Part shown: piece by piece, positions 24,655 to 31,713 of the stretch
Position numbering within the stretch: the stretch's first letter is position 1
How the letters are laid out: every line of letters begins with the position of its first letter
Assembly (NCBI GenBank): GCA_903908605.1
Contig: CAIVSQ010000204.1
Coordinates: 1-33,391, forward strand
Source of the DNA: an uncultured Anaerolineae bacterium
GTDB taxonomy: Bacteria; Chloroflexota; Anaerolineae; Anaerolineales; Villigracilaceae
DNA length: 33,391 bases
Reading direction: 5' to 3'
Made by a program: the position numbers and the translations under genes
Notes under the pieces: generated by a model
What the model saw: the letters and a program-made list of their open reading frames with translations, nothing else
What the model was told of the DNA's origin: nothing
Databases searched by the model: none

Positions 24655-25404
24655 ATGTTACAGCCTCATCATGTATGTGCCATCCTGCTCGCCGGCGGTG
24701 GCAAGGCCTTCCTGCCCCTGCCTGCTCAACCCGGCCTTCCCGCGGTCCCCGTCGCTGAACCGCTCTGCCCGGTTGATTTTTCGCTCGCCAACCTGTTCTA
24801 CTCCGGGCTGCCGCACGCTGCAGTCCTCACCCAGCCGCCCGGCCCCGGCGACGATCACATTACCCGCAAGCTGACCGCCTGGCAGACCCACCTGCCCGGG
24901 CTGCTGCACTGGCTGCCCTCGCTCGAACGCACCGGCAGCGCACTCTACCTCGGCACCGCCGATGCCGTTCACCAAAACCACGCACCGCTCACAGCCGGCG
25001 GCTTTGATGCCCTGCTCATCCTGGCCGGCGACCAAATCTACCAGCAAGATTACCGCGACCTGCTGCGCTTTCACCACGAAAAAGAAGCCGACCTGACCAT
25101 CTGCGTCACCACCGTAGCCCCGCAGCAATCCCACCGTTACGGCATGTTGACCATGGATGCCGACCAGCGCATCACCAGCTTCGTAGAAAAACCCACTCAA
25201 CCGCTTGGCAGCCACGCCTCCATGGGCATCTATGTTTTTAAAACAGCCTTCCTGCTCGATCTGCTTGCCGCCGACGCCCGCGATCCCCACTCAAGCCATG
25301 ATTTTGGCCGCGATATTATCCCACCCATGGTTCATAATCAGCGCGTCTTTGCCTATCACTTCAACGGCGCCTGGGCCGATGTTCGCGGACTGTTAGAAAA
25401 ATAA
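24655..25404 (+). CDS. Degenerate GlgC-like nucleotidyltransferase domain protein
   Basis: The start is the ATG at 24655 with AAAAGGAG seven bases upstream. The 249 residues follow ADP-glucose pyrophosphorylase (GlgC) along its catalytic domain: ILLAGGG at 10-16, PAVPVAEPLCPVDFSLANLFYSG at 29-51, the ligand segment GTADAVHQN (100-108), LAGDQIY (124-130), FVEKP (176-180), HDFGRDIIP (215-223) and a final GAWADV. Two things differ. The substrate loop G-T-R-L and the R-A-K-P motif are replaced (KAFL and QPGLP), so key Arg and Lys are gone. The protein also stops before the left-handed beta-helix domain of full GlgC (usually ~400 aa). It is probably an inactive relative with a binding or regulatory role; glycogen genes are not nearby. 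It follows the ABC permease by 38 bases. Confidence 0.75.
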   Translation: MLQPHHVCAILLAGGGKAFLPLPAQPGLPAVPVAEPLCPVDFSLANLFYSGLPHAAVLTQPPGPGDDHITRKLTAWQTHLPGLLHWLPSLERTGSALYLGTADAVHQNHAPLTAGGFDALLILAGDQIYQQDYRDLLRFHHEKEADLTICVTTVAPQQSHRYGMLTMDADQRITSFVEKPTQPLGSHASMGIYVFKTAFLLDLLAADARDPHSSHDFGRDIIPPMVHNQRVFAYHFNGAWADVRGLLEK

Positions 25405-25465
25405 TCCTTCCATTTTTCAATAAGACAGGGAATATCCTATGGATGCACTCCCCGCCAATGAATTG

Positions 25466-25474
25466 TGGGATAAT
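25466..25474 (+). promoter_or_regulatory. Extended -10 promoter of the diguanylate cyclase gene
   Basis: TGG-GATAAT, an extended -10 element 24 bases before the TTG start. No clear -35. Confidence 0.4.
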
Positions 25475-25497
25475 CACATGTCTAGGAACCAATTGAC

Positions 25498-27798
25498 TTG
25501 ACCCTCGACCCCCAAACCCTCATCGTCGTCCTCGCCATCGCAGGGGTCCTGCAATTCATTGGCCTACTGGGGCAGCACCTCAACAACAAAACTGAAAACG
25601 GCCCAGGCTGGTGGGCCGCTGGCACAGCTTTCACTGCCGTGGGCTATATTTTTAGTCCATTCCACGGCAGTGCCACTCCCTTCCAACTTTTTGCCACTTT
25701 TGCCAACAACCTGTTCGTGGTGATTGGCGCTATTCTTATTTATATCGGCGTCCAGCGTTTCTTCGGCCGGCGTGAGAACCGCGTCAGGCTGCTGCTCGTC
25801 CTGGGTTTTTCCACGCTCTTTTTAATCTATTTTACCTACGTGTATGACGATATCAATGCCAGGCGCATCACCCTTTCCACTTTCATCCTCTTTTTCTCCT
25901 TCCTGATCGCCCACGCACTGCTCCACGGGGTTCCAGTTGAATACAAATCGGCCGCCCGTTTTGTCGCCATCTTCTTTATCGCCAACGGCTTCTCGTTCAT
26001 CCTGCGCGCAGCGGTGCCCCTGTTTCACCTTACCGAAAACGGGCTGCCCAATGAAATCGCCTACAAAAATTTCACTGCCCTGGTAATACTGATGCTCAGC
26101 AGCCTGTGGACCTTCGGGCTGATCAACCTGGTCAGCCAGCATCTCATCATCCAGAGCCACCAATCGAACGCCTATATCGAAAATATCCTAAATTACGCTA
26201 ACGCACCCATCATTGTCTGGAATCCCCAATTCCTGGTCACGCGCTTCAACCACGCCTTTGAAAATCTCACCGGGCGCAGCGAAGCCGAAATGCTGGGTCA
26301 ATCTCTTGAGGTGTTGTTTCCACCCTCCCAGGCTGCCACTTCCATGAATCTCATTCGTGAAACCCTCAAGGGCATGCGTTGGGAATCAGTCGAAATCATC
26401 ATCCAACACCTCGATGGCAGCCTGCGTAACGTACTCTGGAACAGTGCCACCCTCTTAGCCCCCGATGGGAATTCCACCCTGGCGACCATCGCCCACGGGC
26501 AAGATATCACCGCCCGCATGCAGGCAGAATCTGCACTGCGCGAGAGCGAGGAAAAATACCGCACCCTCTTCAGAGATTCAACCGAAGCGCACCTCATTAT
26601 CGTCGATGGCGTTATTGTCGACTGCAACCGCGCCACCGAACTGCTGGTCCAGGCCGACCGCTCCTGGGTGATCGGCAAAGCCCCACATGAATTGTCACCT
26701 TCCACCCAGCCGGACGGCAAATCCTCGCTCGAAAGCGCCCGCGAAAAAATAGAGCTTGCCATACAAATAGGCTCCCTGCGCTTCGAGTGGATCCACCAAC
26801 GAGCCGATGGGGTTGATTTTTTCGCCGATGTCGCCATTACCAGCATCACCCTTGAAGGCAAACCAGCCCTGTTTATTACCTGGAGTGATATCAGCGCCCG
26901 TAAACTGGCCGAAGAAGCCCTGCGTGCCAGCCAGCTCTTCCTCTCCGATCTGATCGACAACAGCGGCTCGGTCATATACGTCAAAAACCTGGCCGGTGCA
27001 TACGAACTTGTCAATAAGCAGTGGGAAATCACCACCTACATCTCCCGTGAGAAAGCCCTCGGTCACACCGACATTGAGCTCTTCCCCGGTGAAACCGGCC
27101 AGAAGTTCCGCCAGGCCGACCTGGCTGTCATGGAAAACGACGTAACCCGCGAGTTTGAAGAAATCTTCCCCCATGCAGATGGCCCACAGTATTTTCTCTC
27201 GGTTAAATTCCCCCTGCGTGATAAAAACCAGCTCGTTCGCGGGCTTTGCGGAATTTCGCACGATATCACCGAGATGAAGCTGCTTCAAGATAAGCTCAAA
27301 CAACAGGCCATCACCGATAGCCTGACCGATGTCAGCAATCGCCGTCATTTTATAGAGCTGGCCCAGCTCGAGCTGAAACGTGCCAACCGGCGCGGCCATC
27401 CCCTCGCCATCAGCCTGATCGATATCGATCTGTTCAAATCCATCAACGACACCTATGGGCACGCTGGCGGCGACCAGGCCCTCATCCTGTTAACCCGCAT
27501 ATTCAAGAAAAATATCCGCGAAATCGATGTCTTCGCCCGCTTCGGCGGGGATGAATTCGCCCTGCTGATGCCCGAAACCAACCAACAGCAAGCCTACGAA
27601 GTGCTCGAGCGTGTCAGCCGGCAGTTGAACGAAACACCCCTCAACCTGCCAGGCGCCCCGGTCACCCTCAGCCTCAGCGCAGGCATCAGTGCGCTCACCA
27701 ACCCACAGGACACCCTCGACACCCTGCTCGAACACGCCGATCACGCACTCTACACAGCTAAGAACAATGGCCGCGGCCTGATCGAAACCTGGCAATAA
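25498..27798 (+). CDS. Membrane diguanylate cyclase, 7TM-PAS-PAS-PAS-GGDEF
   Basis: A TTG start at 25498 with AGGAA upstream gives 766 residues. Seven hydrophobic helices fill 8-215, an integral sensor region without a motif I recognise. Three PAS-type domains follow: about 222-340 (ending ATIAHGQDITARM), 350-470 (ending FITWSDISARKL) and 478-595 (ending CGISHDITEMK). The GGDEF domain (598-766) has LTDVSNRR, DIDLFKSINDTYGHAGGD, the active-site GGDEF at 683-687 and an intact inhibitory I-site R674-x-x-D677. It should make cyclic di-GMP from two GTP and be subject to product inhibition. Ligands of the membrane and PAS parts are unknown. A terminator follows. Confidence 0.93.
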   Translation: MTLDPQTLIVVLAIAGVLQFIGLLGQHLNNKTENGPGWWAAGTAFTAVGYIFSPFHGSATPFQLFATFANNLFVVIGAILIYIGVQRFFGRRENRVRLLLVLGFSTLFLIYFTYVYDDINARRITLSTFILFFSFLIAHALLHGVPVEYKSAARFVAIFFIANGFSFILRAAVPLFHLTENGLPNEIAYKNFTALVILMLSSLWTFGLINLVSQHLIIQSHQSNAYIENILNYANAPIIVWNPQFLVTRFNHAFENLTGRSEAEMLGQSLEVLFPPSQAATSMNLIRETLKGMRWESVEIIIQHLDGSLRNVLWNSATLLAPDGNSTLATIAHGQDITARMQAESALRESEEKYRTLFRDSTEAHLIIVDGVIVDCNRATELLVQADRSWVIGKAPHELSPSTQPDGKSSLESAREKIELAIQIGSLRFEWIHQRADGVDFFADVAITSITLEGKPALFITWSDISARKLAEEALRASQLFLSDLIDNSGSVIYVKNLAGAYELVNKQWEITTYISREKALGHTDIELFPGETGQKFRQADLAVMENDVTREFEEIFPHADGPQYFLSVKFPLRDKNQLVRGLCGISHDITEMKLLQDKLKQQAITDSLTDVSNRRHFIELAQLELKRANRRGHPLAISLIDIDLFKSINDTYGHAGGDQALILLTRIFKKNIREIDVFARFGGDEFALLMPETNQQQAYEVLERVSRQLNETPLNLPGAPVTLSLSAGISALTNPQDTLDTLLEHADHALYTAKNNGRGLIETWQ

Positions 27799-27822
27799 GC
27801 ACTCAGTTCACCATCCTAAAGG

Positions 27823-27843
27823 CTCCCCCAGGGGAGTTTTTTT
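27823..27843 (+). terminator. Intrinsic terminator of the diguanylate cyclase gene
   Basis: CTCCC(CCA)GGGGAG hairpin followed by seven T. Confidence 0.85.
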
Positions 27844-27997
27844 ATGCGCTCACATCTTCCCCCAGGGTTGGCAGGTGTGAATTAAAATAAAGAATGCGAA
27901 AAGTCCCCCAAACGCATCCTGGAAACCTATCCAACCCGTCTATCAGGCCAGTTGGGATAAAAATGCTACCAAACAAACCGGAACACCGGGAGTTATG

Positions 27998-28981
27998 ATG
28001 AAAATTGCCACTATTGGAACTGGTTTTATCGTCAATACTTTTCTAGAATCCCTGCAAACCATCCCCGGCACGCAGTGCATTGCCATGTTTTCGCGCAAAC
28101 AAGAGACCGCCGCCGCCCTGGCCCAAAAATACCACGTCGGTCAAATATATACCGACCTGGGTGCCATGCTGGAAAACCCTGCTATCGATTTTGTCTATGT
28201 AGCCTCACCCAACAGCCTGCATTACCCACAGGCCCTCAAAGCACTGCAGCACGGAAAAAATGTCATCTGTGAGAAACCCTTCACATCAACCGAAAAAGAA
28301 ACCCGCCATTTAATTACCACTGCCAAAGAAAATGGATTAATGTTATTTGAAGGCATCACCACCATCCACCTGCCAAATTACCTCTTTTTAAAAGAAAACC
28401 TGGCCCGGCTTGGGCAAATACGCGTCATTCAATGCAACTACAGCCAATATTCCAGCCGCTACAACAAACTATTGGCCGGCGAAACCCCCAATATTTTCAA
28501 TCCGCAGTTTTCAGGCGGCGCACTGGCCGATATCAACATTTATAACCTGCACTTTGTCGTCCATCTTTTTGGCGCACCCCACAACGTACATTACTACGCC
28601 AATAAACACCCCAACGGAATCGACACATCCGGCCTGCTTGTTTTGCAATACCCGGGCTTCCTGGCCGAATGTGTCGGCGCCAAGGATACAGCCAGCCTGA
28701 GCTTCGCCATGATCCAGGGCGAAAAAGGCTACCTGCACGTCGAAAGCGGCGCCCATGGCTGCCGAAAGGTGGCTTTCCATACCCCCACAGAAGACATTAA
28801 TTATAACGAGCAGACCAATACCAACCTGCTCTATTATGAGATGAAACGTTTTTGCGAGATTTATGAACAAAAGGACTACCCGGCCTGTTACGCCCTGCTC
28901 GAACACAGCGCCCAGGTCATGAATGTTTACGAAAGAGCCCGCAAAGATGCGGGCGTCCTCTTTCCGGCTGATCTTGCGTAA
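27998..28981 (+). CDS. Gfo/Idh/MocA family oxidoreductase
   Basis: Of two adjacent ATGs the second (27998) is preferred, being 5 bases after GGGAG. The 327-residue protein has an N-terminal Rossmann domain with GTGFI (7-11) for NAD(P) and the conserved EKP at 92-94 in ICEKPF. The C-terminal alpha/beta domain has GGALADINIYNLHFVVHLFG, which contains the catalytic Asp/His region of the family. Members oxidise or reduce sugars, inositols and related diols; the substrate cannot be read here. This gene is somewhat richer in A/T than its neighbours. It stands alone. Confidence 0.9.
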   Translation: MKIATIGTGFIVNTFLESLQTIPGTQCIAMFSRKQETAAALAQKYHVGQIYTDLGAMLENPAIDFVYVASPNSLHYPQALKALQHGKNVICEKPFTSTEKETRHLITTAKENGLMLFEGITTIHLPNYLFLKENLARLGQIRVIQCNYSQYSSRYNKLLAGETPNIFNPQFSGGALADINIYNLHFVVHLFGAPHNVHYYANKHPNGIDTSGLLVLQYPGFLAECVGAKDTASLSFAMIQGEKGYLHVESGAHGCRKVAFHTPTEDINYNEQTNTNLLYYEMKRFCEIYEQKDYPACYALLEHSAQVMNVYERARKDAGVLFPADLA

Positions 28982-29240
28982 GTTGGTAGTATTCTCCCCA
29001 AAAACGACCAGTTCGAGACTCAATTCGAACCCATCATAATGACCATTGATATTAAGACTGCGCGCCTTTGGCTATTGTTCTCAGAGGTAAACCCGCGCGC
29101 GTCCCGAACAAGTAGTAGCGCTTTCAACCGCGCCTTTTGCCCATATCACATCCGCCCCCCTCGCAAGTGAATTTCTATCTCGCCCACACCACCAACAACC
29201 CCTGCAGTACAGCCGGAATCAGTAGCAGAAGCAAGGTTTA
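28982..29240. other. Gene-free stretch next to the IS110 fragment
   Basis: No gene, tRNA or clear terminator is seen. Read on the minus strand directly after the transposase stop, the same frame continues with TLLLLLIPAVLQGLL, vaguely like the IS110 LLxSIPGIG segment. It then breaks down, so this may hold decayed 3' transposon sequence. Confidence 0.35.
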
Positions 29241-29846
29241 CTAGAAAGTCGGATTACTGTCGATCAAACGCTGAATTTCCGCATCGATCTGTCTCATTTG
29301 TTTGTCGATATGCGCAATGATCTCCTGATGGGCGTTTCTGGCGACTACGGATAAGACCCTTTTGCGATTTACGGCCTGCAGCCCATTCTTATGAGAAGCT
29401 ATTTGCGCTGAAAGCATCTGTCGCGTGCTCAAAAGCACCTCAACTTGCTCCAAAATCTCATTTCTGGGCTGCCAGATAGCCAGTTTGTCTGCATAACGGC
29501 AGGCGTACTCGCTGATAGTTGTGCAATCGAGAAGATCAGGCTTGGATGCATTGACCCGAAACTCGCGCGCGATGTTAAGTGGCGGCTCTACTGCAGCAGG
29601 ATAGCCGCTGGCGCATAAGAAATAAGCCAGACCTTCACTATACGCGCCGTTGGCCTCCATGCACACCACCGTATGCTCCGGCTTCAGGTTGTGATCCTTC
29701 ATCCAGTCTAGAAAGGATGCATAACCATCCTCGGAATGATCAAGTTGCACCGGTTGGACCACCAGCTTCCATGGTGCTGTACCGGCACAGGCCGTAAAAG
29801 TAGCGAAAGCAATATCTACACCAACAAAATGAGTAAATTGTGACAT
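29241..29846 (-). pseudogene. IS110 family transposase, truncated after the RuvC-like domain
   Basis: The ATG at 29846 has a strong AGGAGG six bases upstream. The 201 residues match the N-terminal DEDD (RuvC-like) half of IS110 recombinases: Asp11 in FVGVDIAFATF, Glu64 in VVCMEANGAYSEG, and Asp104/Asp107 in KPDLLDCTTISEY. A helical region up to IQRLIDSNPTF follows. Full proteins run to 300-400 residues and continue with the Tnp_IS116/IS110 domain (SIPGIG motif) that carries the catalytic serine. Here TAG and TAA follow at once, so the serine domain is missing and the copy should not transpose by itself. The upstream gap is unusually structured (see the ncRNA entry). Confidence 0.85.
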
Positions 29847-29913
29847 CACAAACCTCCTGGACCAGGCGTGAATGAGCTGTCTCCATGGTGTATACTACTT
29901 TTGCTTTATTCAT

Positions 29914-30108
29914 AACAAGAGTTGGGTCTTATTCGCAATTTGAACTTTTAATAATCATGGTTCTCCTGCCGCCGGTAGACTTATTCAACTCTTGTTTGGC
30001 AAAATAATCATACTTCAAGTCTACTGGAACCGGCGCTTTTGATTCCCGAAGTAGGCCCTGGTTCTTGTAGGGCGCCGGGTGTGGCAATCTCGCTCCCCTG
30101 CGCACACC
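29914..30108 (-). ncRNA. Candidate IS110 bridge-RNA-like structured region
   Basis: The 359-base gap 29847-30208 before the transposase holds no convincing gene but several paired segments. From 5' to 3' on the minus strand these are: GGTGTG/CACACC (30103-30108 with 30078-30083); GCCCT/AGGGC (30069-30073 with 30055-30059); and a long hairpin CGCCG plus GTAGACTT (30031-30035, 30017-30024) with AAGTCTAC plus CGGCG (29970-29982), with a bulge on one side. There is also an 11-base perfect complement, AACAAGAGTTG in the loop of that hairpin (29986-29996) with CAACTCTTGTT further on (29914-29924). IS110-group elements are known to encode a multi-stem bridge RNA upstream of the recombinase. The position and structure fit; the end points are a guess. 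Confidence 0.4.
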
Positions 30109-30208
30109 GTCCCAGCACTTCCAGATATAACGGCAAGAACCGTACGGAGGAGAAAATGACAATTTATCTTATCAGTAGCAATATCCCCTCTGAACAGCCA
30201 ATCCCTTT

Positions 30209-30496
30209 TTACAGCTGAACTTCCAACTTCAGGTTAACCTCATCGCCCTCTGCCAGGTTTTCCGCATTTCGAACATTCAACCGGATCGGCACAATATAAC
30301 CACCATCCTTGGGGAACAGCGAGGTCTGCCACTCCGTGCCACCGATTCGCACAATCACCGGGATCATCCCCCAGCCATAGGTCACAAGTCCGGCGATCAC
30401 CCGCAGTTCACCACTTTGCTCCACCGGGACACTGACGAAGTAATGCGGCGCAGGGCCGCGCCAATACCAAATTTTGCCGTTAAATTCAATCTTCAT
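30209..30496 (-). CDS. DUF1905 domain protein, 95 aa
   Basis: The start is the ATG at 30496 (MKIEFNGKIWYWRG). A longer frame up to 30574 would run through the promoter. The protein is a lone DUF1905 beta-barrel, with IWYWRGPAPHYFVSVP, GWGMIPVIVRIGGTEWQTSLFP and a C-terminal LAEGDEVNLKLEV. The function of DUF1905 is not established; it often accompanies YdeI-type DUF1801/OmdA domains, absent here. A TGG-TATACT extended -10 stands 6 bases before the ATG, so the mRNA may be leaderless. It lies downstream of the four-gene operon but is separated from it by a strong terminator. Confidence 0.82.
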   Translation of the reverse strand: MKIEFNGKIWYWRGPAPHYFVSVPVEQSGELRVIAGLVTYGWGMIPVIVRIGGTEWQTSLFPKDGGYIVPIRLNVRNAENLAEGDEVNLKLEVQL

Positions 30497-30502
30497 ACCC
30501 AC

Positions 30503-30511
30503 AGTATACCA
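30503..30511 (-). promoter_or_regulatory. Extended -10 promoter giving a probably leaderless mRNA
   Basis: TGG-TATACT on the minus strand, identical to the element at 18584-18592. Six bases (GTGGGT) separate it from the ATG, placing the transcript start at or next to the A of ATG. A TTGGAT lies 19 bases upstream. Confidence 0.5.
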
Positions 30512-30595
30512 AAAGCCCGCCAATAAAATCCAAGCCTTATGCGCCCATGGTCGCTCTTTTTTCTTAAAAATCAAGAAATTCGCCTGGCGAATTAA

Positions 30596-30626
30596 AGCAA
30601 AAATCTCCCCACGGGAGGTTTTTGCT
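30596..30626 (-). terminator. Terminator of the DUF2089-SHOCT operon
   Basis: AGCAAAAATCTCCC / GGGAGGTTTTTGCT forms a 14-bp stem (one G-T) with a 3-base loop, about 33 bases past the stop of the last gene. A second perfect hairpin, AATTCGC-CTG-GCGAATT (30577-30593), follows it. Confidence 0.85.
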
Positions 30627-30658
30627 AATTATTGAACATTGGCCACACGCACGCCAGG

Positions 30659-31042
30659 CTACTCTACAAAAATCTCCACGTGTTCGCCGTCCTTCTCATC
30701 GACCACATCCACAATTTTACCGGTCATGCCCGAGCGCAGCGCTTCCATAATGGTGGGCATATCCACACCCTCCACCTCGGGGGCAAAGTGTGCCCCAATC
30801 TTCATGCCCGCTTCCAGCAGCGCCAGCGGGATCTGCACAGTGGCTTTTGAGCGCCCAGTGGCCACATCCGTCACACGCACACGCAGCCAGCGCGCGGCAC
30901 CTGCGGCACGCTGAACAACCGGCGCATTTGGTCCGCGTTTCGGTTCGCTTAACGCCGAGAGCAGCTTCGCGCCTTCCTCGGCACTGATCTTACCCTCATC
31001 AATCATCTTTAAAATTCGCATTCGTTCTTCAGCGGTTGCCAT
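30659..31042 (-). CDS. Small SHOCT-like domain protein, 127 aa
   Basis: AAGGAGG stands 7 bases before the ATG. Residues 2-32 are a SHOCT-like helical hairpin (EERMRILKMIDEGKISAEEG, then AKLLSAL). A basic linker and a C-terminal domain (50-127) follow, with RWLRVRVTDV, VQIPLALLEAG, IMEALRSG and DGEHVEIFVE. That domain is found again at the end of the 216-residue protein encoded just upstream, so the two are paralogues, this one without membrane helices. It should be cytosolic. The hairpin is probably a protein-binding element. The last gene of the operon, 11 bases after its neighbour. Confidence 0.85.
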   Translation of the reverse strand: MATAEERMRILKMIDEGKISAEEGAKLLSALSEPKRGPNAPVVQRAAGAARWLRVRVTDVATGRSKATVQIPLALLEAGMKIGAHFAPEVEGVDMPTIMEALRSGMTGKIVDVVDEKDGEHVEIFVE

Positions 31043-31053
31043 ATCAGGCCTCC

Positions 31054-31704
31054 TTAACCAATATAAACCTGCACGTGTGTGCCATCATCGTCATGCACAT
31101 CCACCATCAGCGGTTCACTCGTCAAAGCACTACCCGTCAGGGCCTTCATCACTTCGCTGACAGCGAAATCTTCTTTTTCCGGAATGAAATTACCAGCCAG
31201 ACCCACACCCCAGCTCACCAACGAAAGCGGGAAGCCAAAGGCAATCCGCTGGGGCGATTCGCCCGGTTTCTGCCGGATGTTAAGGTAGATCCAGCGCGAG
31301 GTACGCGAGGAAAAACCCAGTGCAGTCAGCAGCACACCGATCATAAAAGGCAGCCAGGCAAAGAAGAACCAGAAACCCAACCCGCCCGCCTGCATGGCCG
31401 CGTACATCATATAAGCCCCGCCGATCGTCAGAATTACACCCGCCACGAGTGGGATAATCCACAGGTTGCGGAACTTCTTCAACTTTCGCTCAAAATCCGG
31501 GCTTGAACTGGCTTCCACGCCACTCTGCCCAGCCTGAGACTGCGGCTCTTCCACCACCACGTCCACATCGCTGCCGGCTTCTTCCAGTTCAGGCTCCTCA
31601 TTGGCAGCCTCCTCCAACGCGCGCATCAGCACCAGGCCCTGCTCGGCGGAGATTTTACCATCATCAATCATTTTTAAGATTTGTTGTCGCTCAGATTCGG
31701 TCAT
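31054..31704 (-). CDS. Membrane SHOCT-like domain protein, 216 aa
   Basis: The protein starts with the same helical hairpin (MTESERQQILKMIDDGKISA, then EQGLVLMRAL). An acidic linker (32-68), a basic stretch (FERKLKKFRN) and two membrane helices (82-103 and 111-131, the latter aromatic-rich) follow. Residues 136-216 repeat the C-terminal domain of the 127-residue paralogue: RWIYLNIRQ, FGFPLSLVSWG, VMKALTGS and DGTHVQVYIG. The simplest topology leaves both ends in the cytoplasm. An AAGGTG sequence precedes the ATG. It lies 9 bases after the DUF4097 gene. Confidence 0.85.
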   Translation of the reverse strand: MTESERQQILKMIDDGKISAEQGLVLMRALEEAANEEPELEEAGSDVDVVVEEPQSQAGQSGVEASSSPDFERKLKKFRNLWIIPLVAGVILTIGGAYMMYAAMQAGGLGFWFFFAWLPFMIGVLLTALGFSSRTSRWIYLNIRQKPGESPQRIAFGFPLSLVSWGVGLAGNFIPEKEDFAVSEVMKALTGSALTSEPLMVDVHDDDGTHVQVYIG

Positions 31705-31713
31705 GGTAACACC

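Noticed and set aside
29008-29040. tRNA T-arm-like GGGTTCGAATTGAG on the minus strand
   Set aside because: The stem does not close (GGG faces ATTGAG) and no anticodon arm or acceptor stem is present nearby.
29929-30162. 77-residue minus-strand frame upstream of the IS110 fragment
   Set aside because: Odd composition with no fold pattern, and it coincides with the multi-hairpin region. A structured RNA is the better explanation.
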